In this document: positions 1-5,060 of the stretch, in pieces
Position numbering within the stretch: position 1 is the first letter of the stretch
How the letters are laid out: every line of letters begins with the position of its first letter
Source of the DNA: an uncultured Rhodospirillaceae bacterium
Lineage (GTDB): Bacteria; Pseudomonadota; Alphaproteobacteria; Rhodospirillales; Casp-alpha2
Direction: 5' to 3'
Assembly (NCBI GenBank): GCA_913048145.1
Contig: CAJWVP010000229.1
Location: forward strand, 1-5,060
Length of the DNA: 5,060 nt
Position numbers and translations under genes: made by a program
The notes under the pieces: model-generated
What the model saw: the letters and a program-made list of their open reading frames with translations, nothing else
Told to the model about the DNA's origin: nothing
The model's database searches: none

Positions 1-177
1 ACCAACGAAGGTCGACGCCGCGCCGCCGGCTTCGTCAATCTGCGAGGCCGCAGCCGCCAATCCGTCTTCGTTTACGTCAATCAGGGCGACCTGATCGTGT
101 GCCGCCACCATTGCCTTCGCGCAGGCCAGGCCGATCCCGCTAGCCCCACCCGTCACCACCAAAACGCCATCCAACAT
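1..177 (-). CDS. Short-chain dehydrogenase/reductase (SDR), N-terminal part, runs off left edge
   Basis: The first 59 codons of a cytoplasmic NAD(P)-dependent oxidoreductase; the rest lies beyond position 1. Seen: residues 1-16 read MLDGVLVVTGGASGIG, giving beta strand 1 and the glycine-rich TGxxxGIG nucleotide-binding motif of classical SDRs. Helix 1 follows, then a second beta strand ending VALID. An acidic residue there usually binds the adenosine ribose hydroxyls and favours NAD(H) over NADP(H); this is a family rule, not a measurement. The ATG at 177 is chosen because GGGAGG (189-184) sits 6 nt upstream. An in-frame ATG at 183 abuts that ribosome-binding site and is less likely. The catalytic Ser/Tyr/Lys are outside the window, so substrate and subfamily cannot be named. 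It follows prfB on the same strand after 363 bp and probably has its own promoter. Confidence 0.88.
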   Translation of the reverse strand, partial: MLDGVLVVTGGASGIGLACAKAMVAAHDQVALIDVNEDGLAAAASQIDEAGGAASTFVG

Positions 178-189
178 TAACATCCTCCC

Positions 190-199
190 GTTCTAGAAC
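190..199. promoter_or_regulatory. 10-bp perfect palindrome just upstream of the SDR ribosome-binding site
   Basis: GTTCTAGAAC reads identically on both strands and ends directly beside the GGGAGG ribosome-binding site of the SDR gene. Its minus-strand right half, TAGAAC, also resembles a -10 box. It lies 16 nt from TCGACA (217-212), which matches five of six bases of the -35 consensus. A promoter there would start transcription inside the ribosome-binding site, so an operator or pure chance are at least as likely. No regulator is identified. Confidence 0.25.
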
Positions 200-510
200 A
201 CAGGGTCGCATTGTCGAGGCTGGTCGCATGCGAATCAATTGTCATCGGCGCCCATTTGCGCGACGAGCGCACCCCGGTTAGACACAACGATGGGCCCGAC
301 CAAATCATCGGGGCTACGCGCGCCAACGATGTCATACTTCATGTACGACTGCGCCATGTCGCAGGAGGCGCTGGTGAAACGCGGGTGGTCTTTCGGCCTT
401 TCGCACCGGCCATGCATCTGGAGACTTCGGTAATGCCGTCGGTGCACCGTCGAATTTCAAATTTCGCGAGAACATTTCTGAAGGGATTCAACAAAAATTT
501 GCACCGCATC

Positions 511-528
511 ACAAGACTTTGACAAGAC
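511..528. repeat. Direct heptamer repeat, 11-bp period, just downstream of prfB
   Basis: On the minus strand GTCTTGT occurs at 528-522 and again at 517-511, separated by CAAA. The 11-bp period is about one helical turn, the spacing at which two DNA-binding subunits can sit on one face of DNA. The copies begin 13 bp after the prfB stop and about 330 bp upstream of the SDR start. Two seven-base copies are weak evidence, and no regulator is assigned. Confidence 0.3.
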
Positions 529-540
529 AAACTGAGTGAA

Positions 541-1660
541 CTATCCGTCGGCGGGGCTCGCGCCGCGGACCCGTTGGGCCAAGGCGGCAGCCATGAATTC
601 GTCCAGATCGCCGTCTAAAACGCCTTGCGTGTTCGACGTCTCCACTTCCGTGCGTAGATCTTTCACCATCTGGTACGGCTGCAGGACGTAGGAACGAATC
701 TGGTGCCCCCAACCGATATCTGTCTTCGCTTCGTGCTCGGCCTGGGCTTCAGCTTCGCGGCGCCGCAATTCGGCTTCGTAAAGGCGCGCCTTCAACATAC
801 TCCACGCCGCCGCACGGTTCTTGTGCTGGGACCTATCGTTCTGGCACTGGACGACAATGCCGGTGGGTTCATGGGTCAGACGGACTGCGGAGTCCGTTTT
901 GTTGACGTGTTGACCGCCGGCGCCAGACGCACGGTATGTATCCACGCGGACGTCTTTTTCCTCAATTTCTACATCGATGTTGTCATCGATCACCGGATAG
1001 ACCCAGGCGGACGCGAAGCTGGTGTGGCGACGGGCGGACGAATCATAGGGTGAAATCCGAACCAGGCGATGCACCCCCGACTCCGTCTTCAGCCATCCGT
1101 AGGCGTTGTGCCCTCCAACCTTCACGGTCATGGACTTGATACCGGCTTCCTCGCCCGCGCTCTCGGCCAGCGATTCTACCTTGTAACCCTTAGACTCGCA
1201 CCAGCGTACATACATACGGCCTAGCATCTCGGCCCAATCTTGGGCCTCCGTGCCGCCGGCGCCGGCATTGATCTCCAGGTAGCAATCGTTGGCATCGGCT
1301 TCACCGGAGAGGAGTGTCTGAAGTTCCGCTTGCTGCGCCTTGCCGTGCAACACCTCGATGGTGGCCTCAGCGTCTGCGACCACGTCGGTGTCGTCCTCCA
1401 TCTCACCCAATTCGATAAGCTCGATGCTATCGACGAGATCGCGCTCCATATCTTGGATAGCCTTCAGGCCGGCATCGATATGGGTCCGTTCGCGCATGAC
1501 CTTCTGGGCCTTATCAGGGTCTCCCCAAAGGTCCGGGTCTTCTGCCAGGGCGTTCAGTTCCTCGAGACGGAGTGCGGCTTGATCATAGTCAAAGATGCCT
1601 CCTCAGCAGTTCGACGGACTGCTTGATCTCGGAGGCCAATGTTTCGATTTCTGCGCGCAT
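541..1660 (-). CDS. prfB: Peptide chain release factor 2 (RF2), expressed by programmed +1 frameshift
   Basis: RF2 recognises UGA and UAA in the ribosomal A site and triggers peptidyl-tRNA hydrolysis. The zero frame starts at ATG 1660 and meets an in-frame TGA at codon 24 (1591-1589). Skipping T1591 joins residues 1-23 to the 349-codon +1 frame, giving 372 aa against 365 in E. coli. The fused protein contains GGTEAQDW in the central domain, the codon-reading tripeptide at 203-205 as SPY (SPF in E. coli), and the catalytic GGQ at 248-250 inside RASGAGGQHVNK, where Gln is normally N5-methylated by PrmC. The residue matching E. coli position 246 is Ala, the more active form known from most bacteria. 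GWGxQIRSY and VETSNTQGVLDG near the C-terminus are typical. No clear ribosome-binding site precedes the ATG, but a TAG lies seven codons upstream and no other start fits. The gene ends in TAG, read by RF1. A caller that misses the shift would report a shorter protein starting at 1497. Confidence 0.97.
1588..1603 (-). promoter_or_regulatory. prfB: prfB +1 programmed frameshift site (autoregulatory recoding signal)
   Basis: The minus strand reads AGGAGG (1603-1598), CAT, CTT (1594-1592), TGA, C. This is the classical RF2 element. An internal Shine-Dalgarno-like sequence lies three bases before the slippery CTT, next to a UGA followed by C, a poor termination context. In E. coli, when RF2 is scarce, the ribosome pauses at UGA and peptidyl-tRNA-Leu slips from CUU to UUU, continuing with GAC; when RF2 is plentiful, translation stops after a short peptide. 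Order and spacing match the E. coli site (AGGGGG, UAU, CUU, UGA, C). Here the aborted product would be 23 residues. This is therefore regulation, not a sequencing error or pseudogene. Confidence 0.96.
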
Positions 1661-1706
1661 ATTTTGTGGCGTGCTCGTCTATTTTTCGGTTAATAAAAGT
1701 ACCCAA

Positions 1707-1735
1707 ATAAGACGGTAGAAAATTCCAGAATGCAA
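1707..1735 (-). promoter_or_regulatory. Candidate sigma-70-like promoter for prfB
   Basis: TTGCAT (1735-1730) and TCTTAT (1712-1707) each match four of six consensus bases and are 17 bp apart, the preferred spacing. Transcription would start near 1700, leaving a leader of about 40 nt before the prfB ATG at 1660. The surrounding DNA is clearly AT-richer than the genes, which fits a promoter but also makes chance matches easier. Read-through from mrcA remains possible because no terminator is visible in the gap. Confidence 0.35.
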
Positions 1736-1900
1736 GTCTCGGCGCGAGTAATGCGTCTTTCTTGCGCTACCGTACCGCCATATACCTGGGTTATCACGGA
1801 TGATCGTGGTTGCGATGCCATTAAGCGACCGCAATCCGGCATTTTTGTCGACGGCAATCGATACCAACACTAAATGAAACACGACAAGGTATCGTCGGCG

Positions 1901-2110
1901 TCACCGGGCGACGTAGCCGAGGTTATCAAATTCGTCTTGCCGCAGGGTGAACCCCGCATGCGATTCGATCTCGGTGATGAGATCAATGTGGCTTCGGGAT
2001 CTTTGGCGACACGCTAGGGCCGCGTTGGCCGGCACTAAGACGGCGGTTTTGCCTTGAACTTCGACGGCTTCAAGAAGCCGGACGGCGACGCCGCCTGACC
2101 CGCAAGACAT
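1901..2110 (-). CDS. Possible small hypothetical ORF or gene remnant, 69 codons
   Basis: I do not recognise this product. The frame starts with ATG nine bases after the mrcA stop and in the same frame as mrcA, and ends at TGA 1903-1901. Third codon positions are G or C in about two thirds of codons (46 of 69 by my count), in the range expected for a gene in a genome like this. Against it, no ribosome-binding site precedes the ATG, and it has rare codons such as AGA, CTA and TTA, no signal peptide and no membrane segment. The translation begins MSCGSGGVAVRLLEAVEV and ends DEFDNLGYVAR. Possibilities are a small gene coupled to mrcA, a fragment of a larger lost gene, or chance; chance or remnant is favoured. 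Confidence 0.22.
   Translation of the reverse strand: MSCGSGGVAVRLLEAVEVQGKTAVLVPANAALACRQRSRSHIDLITEIESHAGFTLRQDEFDNLGYVAR
2065..2080. repeat. Perfect 7-bp inverted repeat downstream of mrcA
   Basis: CGGCTTC and GAAGCCG are separated by two bases, so RNA could form a six-pair stem with a four-base loop about 40 nt after the mrcA stop. An alternative hairpin overlaps it: CTTGAA (2053-2058) can pair with TTCAAG (2069-2074). Neither is followed by a T run on either strand, so this is not a standard intrinsic terminator. It could protect the mrcA transcript 3' end, assist factor-dependent termination, or be accidental. Confidence 0.35.
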
Positions 2111-2119
2111 GATAAGCTG

Positions 2120-4567
2120 TCAATAAAGGCCGCCGGTCCCGGTCAAGGCCCCACTCCCCGCGCCCTGACCCGCCGTCCAACTTTGGCCTTCCAGGACCTG
2201 TGAGGCCCCAGTCGGCACGGATCCAGGCTTGAACGCCTCAAGAATGACGTTCCGTTCGCCTACCTGCGCCAACTGTCCCGTTCTTGCATTCACGCGGACC
2301 AGGCGGATATTGGGCGGAATTCGGAAGGGAATGGCCGGCTTGCCCTCCAAGGCCTCGCCCATGAAATCGCGAAATACCGGCGCGGCCACGGATGAGCCCG
2401 TTTCCCGACGCCCAAGCGGGATCGGCGTATCGAAACCGACAAATACGCCAACGGCCAGATCGGGGGAGAACCCGATGAACCAGGTATCGCGTTCCTGATT
2501 GGTGGTGCCGGTCTTTCCAGCCAATGGCTTGCCGACCTTGGCAATGCGCCGGCCGGTGCCGCGATCAACCACGCCTTTCAGCATGGCCACCACCTGATAG
2601 GCGCTTCCCGCATCGGTGACCTGCTTGCGCGTGTCTGGAACGCGCGGCGGCAACTCACCGGACCAAGCCTTTTGTCGACACCCCTTGCAGGCCCGTCGGT
2701 CGTGGCTAAACACGGTCCGGCCGTGGCGGTCCTGGATCCGGTCCAGCAGCGTCGGGGCGATTCGTTTGCCGCCATTCACCAACATGGCGTAGGCCGTCGT
2801 CAGACGCATAAGTGTGGTTTCACCGGCACCCAGGGACATGGCAAGGGTTTGTTGCAGGTTGTTAATGATTCCGAATCGCTTAGCGTAGTCGACAATCCGG
2901 TCCATGCCGATGGTTTGCGCTAGACGGACCGTCATCAGGTTTCGCGATTTTTCGATCCCCAGACGCATGGTGCTGGGGCCGTAGAATTTCTGCGTATAGT
3001 TCGCCGGGCGCCATTTCGGAAGGCCCGGCCCCTGGTCGATAACGAACGGCGCATCCAGGATCAGGGTGGACGGGGTGTATCCGGCATCCATGGCCGCCAG
3101 ATAGACGAAGGGCTTGAAGGCAGATCCGGGCTGACGGCGAGCCTGCGTGACCCGGTTGAACTGGTTGCGCTCGAAAGAATAGCCGCCACTCATGGCGAGA
3201 ACTCTGCCAGTATGCGGGTCCATAGCGACAATGGCGCCATTGATTTTTGGGATTTGGCGAAGTCCAAAGACATCTGCGGGATAGGTGGTACCTTCAGAAT
3301 CTTTGTCCACCCGCTCCACGGCGATCACTTCGCCCCGCTGTAGCACGTCATGGGGGTGGCGCACCTTGGCGCCGCGCTTCTGCCCTTTCAGCCAGGGGCG
3401 GGCCCAGCGCAATTCCGACAACGGGATGCGTCCCTTGGTGCCATCCTCCACGCCAATGTGGGCAGCCTGTTTGTCAGTTCCCAACACGACGGCCAATGAC
3501 CACTCATACAATCCCTTGGGGCGCTTCAGACCGGCAAGGGCGCGTCGCCAGTCTGCCGGCCCCTCAAGGGGAACGCTGTCGTTCATCCGATGGAAGGCAC
3601 CGCGCCAGCCGTGGCGGCGGTCATAGGTGGTCAATCCTTTACGTAGCGCCCAATCGGCAACTTTTTGCAAGCGCGGCGCGATCGTGGTGCGGACGGACAA
3701 GCCGCCCTTGTAGAGTTGTTCCTCGCCATAGCGTGCCATGAGTTCACGGCGCACTTCCTCGGCGAAGAAATCCGCCTTCACATACTCTGTCGCCGCGCGC
3801 TTAAATATTTTCAGCGGCTCTTTCTTAGCCTTCTCCGCCTCAACCAGCGAGATGAGGCCTTCTTCCAGCATGCGACCGATCACCCAATTGCGCCGGTCAT
3901 GTGCGGCCTTCGGTTTTTTGATCGGGTTGTAGTTGTTAGGCGCCTTCGGCAGGGCCGCCAGATAGGCAACCTCATGGATCTGAAGTTCATTCAGCGATTT
4001 GTTGAAGTAGTTCAAGGCCGCCGCACCGGCACCATATGACCCGAACCCAAGATAAATCTCATTTATATAGAGCTCTAAGATGCGATCCTTCGGGATCGCT
4101 CGTTCGATCCTAAAGGCCAATATCGCTTCCTTGATCTTTCGCGTCCAGGAAACTTCGTTAGTAAGCAAGAAGTTCTTGGCCACCTGTTGGGTGATGGTTG
4201 ACGCTCCCACCAACCGGCGCGACGAGCCAATATTCTTAACGTTGGTCAAAACGGCCCGGCCAATCCCCATGAAATCGACGCCGGGGTGCGTGTAGAAATT
4301 CTTGTCCTCCGCCGCTAAGAACGCATTGATCAGTTGTTTCGGCATGGCCTTAATGGGGATGAAGACGCGTTTCTCCATCGCAAATTCCGCCAGCAATCGG
4401 CCGTCACCAGCATGCACCCGGGTCATCACCGGCGGTTCGTAATCCGCTAACTGCCGGTAATCGGGAAGCGCCTGGCCATATTTGTAGAAGACGAACAGCA
4501 CACCGCCGACACCAACGAATGACACCAGAACGAACAATCCCAACGTGGTCAAAATAGCTCGAAGCAT
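2120..4567 (-). CDS. mrcA: Bifunctional penicillin-binding protein 1a (glycosyltransferase/transpeptidase)
   Basis: This class A PBP of 815 aa polymerises lipid II into glycan strands and cross-links stem peptides on the periplasmic face of the inner membrane. Residues 5-28 form the single N-terminal membrane anchor. The GT51 domain (about 50-225) has the catalytic Glu87 in AAEDKNFYTHPG, GASTITQQVAKNF at 121-133, RKIKEAILAFRIE at 143-155 and the LELYINEIYLG block from 164. Residues about 318-438 form the linker that carries an OB-like domain in the PBP1a family. The transpeptidase has the acyl-Ser482 in SAFK (482-485), SRN at 541-543 and KTGT at 685-688. All catalytic motifs are intact and length is normal. 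The Gly/Ser/Thr-rich tail ending GTGGLY is, from memory, common in alphaproteobacteria. Start: no alternative start codon lies between an upstream in-frame TAG and the ATG at 4567. GGAGAG is present but about 12 nt away, so initiation may be weak. The protein has just two cysteines, as CKGC at 627-630. It lies 134 bp after an amidase gene, suggesting a wall-remodelling pair. Confidence 0.97.
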   Translation of the reverse strand: MLRAILTTLGLFVLVSFVGVGGVLFVFYKYGQALPDYRQLADYEPPVMTRVHAGDGRLLAEFAMEKRVFIPIKAMPKQLINAFLAAEDKNFYTHPGVDFMGIGRAVLTNVKNIGSSRRLVGASTITQQVAKNFLLTNEVSWTRKIKEAILAFRIERAIPKDRILELYINEIYLGFGSYGAGAAALNYFNKSLNELQIHEVAYLAALPKAPNNYNPIKKPKAAHDRRNWVIGRMLEEGLISLVEAEKAKKEPLKIFKRAATEYVKADFFAEEVRRELMARYGEEQLYKGGLSVRTTIAPRLQKVADWALRKGLTTYDRRHGWRGAFHRMNDSVPLEGPADWRRALAGLKRPKGLYEWSLAVVLGTDKQAAHIGVEDGTKGRIPLSELRWARPWLKGQKRGAKVRHPHDVLQRGEVIAVERVDKDSEGTTYPADVFGLRQIPKINGAIVAMDPHTGRVLAMSGGYSFERNQFNRVTQARRQPGSAFKPFVYLAAMDAGYTPSTLILDAPFVIDQGPGLPKWRPANYTQKFYGPSTMRLGIEKSRNLMTVRLAQTIGMDRIVDYAKRFGIINNLQQTLAMSLGAGETTLMRLTTAYAMLVNGGKRIAPTLLDRIQDRHGRTVFSHDRRACKGCRQKAWSGELPPRVPDTRKQVTDAGSAYQVVAMLKGVVDRGTGRRIAKVGKPLAGKTGTTNQERDTWFIGFSPDLAVGVFVGFDTPIPLGRRETGSSVAAPVFRDFMGEALEGKPAIPFRIPPNIRLVRVNARTGQLAQVGERNVILEAFKPGSVPTGASQVLEGQSWTAGQGAGSGALTGTGGLY

Positions 4568-4701
4568 GATTTCGATATACTCTCCATTACGCCTTGGCTA
4601 ATTTTCTGACAACTCACATTTTCTTGCGATCTGACGAAATCAACTCATGAACAGGGCAGATAGCTCCGAAATCTGTCGGAAGTATGGCGGATCGGGAAAC
4701 C
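4568..4701. other. Amidase-mrcA gap, 134 bp
   Basis: The stretch is AT-richer than its neighbours. On the minus strand, after the amidase stop, two small alternative hairpins are possible: TCCGA with TCGGA (4680-4665), or CAGAT with ATCTG. Both have five-pair stems and no T run, so a terminator is not supported. TTGTCA (4612-4607) resembles a -35 box, but the sequence 17 bp downstream (TAATGG) is a poor -10. mrcA may be co-transcribed with the amidase or have a weak promoter here; the sequence does not decide. Confidence 0.5.
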
Positions 4702-5060
4702 TTAGCGCTGCGCCGCCTGTTCAACCCGTTGGAAATATCTGTTCACGGCTTTTGCGACGCCCATGGCAATTTTCTTCCGATACGCAGGCGTCTTTAGGGC
4801 CCGCTCGTCGTGGACGTTGGAGAGAAAACCAACTTCCAACAAGACCGACGGCACGTCCGGCGCTTTCAACACAGCAAATCCGGCAGACCGAAGAGTATTT
4901 CGTAGCAGCCTGATCCGCTGTTTTAACTCACCTTTCAGAATATGAGCAAAATGCGCCGCCTGGTTCATGGCTTCACGTTGCGACAAATCGATCAAGATGT
5001 TGTTGGTGATATCTTCATACTTGGCAAGGTCAATACCGGCGATCAGGTCCGCTTTGTTCT
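4702..5060 (-). CDS. N-acetylmuramoyl-L-alanine amidase (Amidase_3), C-terminal part, enters from right edge
   Basis: A zinc-dependent periplasmic amidase that cuts the bond between N-acetylmuramic acid and the first L-Ala of the stem peptide, used in daughter-cell separation and wall turnover. The visible 118 codons (5058-4705, TAA stop at 4704-4702) begin NKADLIAGIDL, matching the block after the second zinc-binding region in AmiA/AmiC-type enzymes. They include VPSVLLEVGFLSN, whose Glu (visible residue 75) corresponds to the catalytic glutamate, and finish with the usual terminal helix containing AVNRYF. The segment ITNNILIDLSQREAMNQAA matches the region leading to the helical part that in some AmiC-like enzymes blocks the active site. 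The start, signal peptide, any AMIN domain and the zinc ligands lie outside, so the AmiA, AmiB or AmiC class cannot be set. A TTG at 4995 lies within the domain and is not the start. mrcA follows on the same strand. Confidence 0.95.
   Translation of the reverse strand, partial: NKADLIAGIDLAKYEDITNNILIDLSQREAMNQAAHFAHILKGELKQRIRLLRNTLRSAGFAVLKAPDVPSVLLEVGFLSNVHDERALKTPAYRKKIAMGVAKAVNRYFQRVEQAAQR

Larger units (their letters stand above)
178..540. other. Gap between prfB and the SDR gene, no convincing gene
   Basis: This 363-bp stretch separates the prfB stop from the SDR start. I recognise no protein family in any frame. The best minus-strand frame runs from a GTG at 447 to a TGA at 235 (70 codons). 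Its last 40 codons, from an ATG at 357, mostly end in G or C and could be a decayed gene end, but no ribosome-binding site precedes either start. A plus-strand frame over 211-522 begins with a non-ATG codon and shows no motif. No GC-rich hairpin followed by a T run is visible after prfB, so its transcript end is unclear. The part just below prfB (about 430-540) is AT-richer, as expected of a regulatory region. It also holds a direct heptamer repeat and, next to the SDR, a 10-bp palindrome, both listed separately. Confidence 0.6.
1661..2119. other. mrcA-prfB gap, 459 bp, no recognised gene
   Basis: The half nearer mrcA (about 1890-2119) has gene-like GC content; the half nearer prfB is AT-rich and holds the candidate prfB promoter. 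In the mrcA frame the gap is open except for a TGA at 1903-1901 and a TAG at 1681-1679. The 69-codon open frame nearest mrcA is listed separately. The AT-rich part (1900-1682) translates to about 73 codons ending IWVLLLTEK, without a recognisable domain or a bias toward G or C at third positions. On the plus strand only short frames are found, for example 1874-2017 with 47 codons and no clear ribosome-binding site. No tRNA or T-run terminator is visible. It may be a decayed gene plus a regulatory region, or simply a long spacer. Confidence 0.55.

Noticed and set aside
541..1497. prfB as a 318-residue protein starting at 1497
   Set aside because: The frame stays open upstream to the recoding site at 1590, the upstream residues match RF2, and the zero-frame start with the full frameshift element lies at 1660.
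1240..1626. Plus-strand 128-codon open frame
   Set aside because: It lies antisense to prfB, whose coding is certain; the translation shows no motif and is a shadow of the minus-strand gene.
3247..3741. Plus-strand 164-codon open frame
   Set aside because: Antisense to the PBP1a linker region; rich in Arg, Pro and Ser, as usual for shadow frames of GC-rich genes.
4584..4612. Promoter for mrcA (TTGTCA, 17 bp, TAATGG)
   Set aside because: The -35 is good but the -10 matches only two of six consensus positions, so it is not listed as a promoter.
4665..4680. Terminator after the amidase gene
   Set aside because: The stem has five pairs and no T run follows; a competing hairpin uses the same bases.
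4702..4995. Amidase start at TTG 4995
   Set aside because: Conserved Amidase_3 sequence (NKADLIAGIDL) continues upstream in frame to the window edge, so the gene starts outside.
1..5060. A new multi-gene system, mobile element or defence island
   Set aside because: All recognised genes are household genes or a common SDR. There is no transposase, integrase, terminal repeat pair, CRISPR repeat or toxin-antitoxin pattern, and base composition changes only in the gaps.

Overview
The window looks like core chromosome of a moderately GC-rich alphaproteobacterium, perhaps from the Rhodospirillales or a nearby order. The RF2 N-terminus, the SPY form of its codon-reading tripeptide and the GGLY C-terminus of the class A penicillin-binding protein suggest this; it is inferred from protein features, not from a search. 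All recognisable genes lie on the minus strand, so transcription runs from high to low coordinates.

In transcription order: (1) the C-terminal 118 codons of an N-acetylmuramoyl-L-alanine amidase (Amidase_3), entering from the right edge; (2) a 134-bp gap; (3) a complete mrcA-type bifunctional PBP1a (815 aa); (4) a 459-bp gap without a recognisable gene, whose sequence in the mrcA frame is closed by only one TGA before a final TAG; (5) prfB, release factor 2 (372 aa), read through a canonical +1 programmed frameshift at codon 24; (6) a 363-bp gap with no convincing gene; (7) the first 59 codons of a short-chain dehydrogenase/reductase (SDR), leaving by the left edge.

The amidase and PBP1a both act on periplasmic peptidoglycan, one cleaving stem peptides from glycan strands and the other polymerising and cross-linking them; a functional pairing is plausible. 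prfB serves translation termination and follows them by position only. The SDR has no visible link to the rest.

I see no transposase, integrase, CRISPR array, tRNA, rRNA or toxin-antitoxin pair, and no evidence for a new multi-gene system. The points most worth a second look are the prfB recoding site (known mechanism, easily mis-annotated as a truncated gene), the unusually open mrcA-prfB gap, and a lone CxxC pair in PBP1a.
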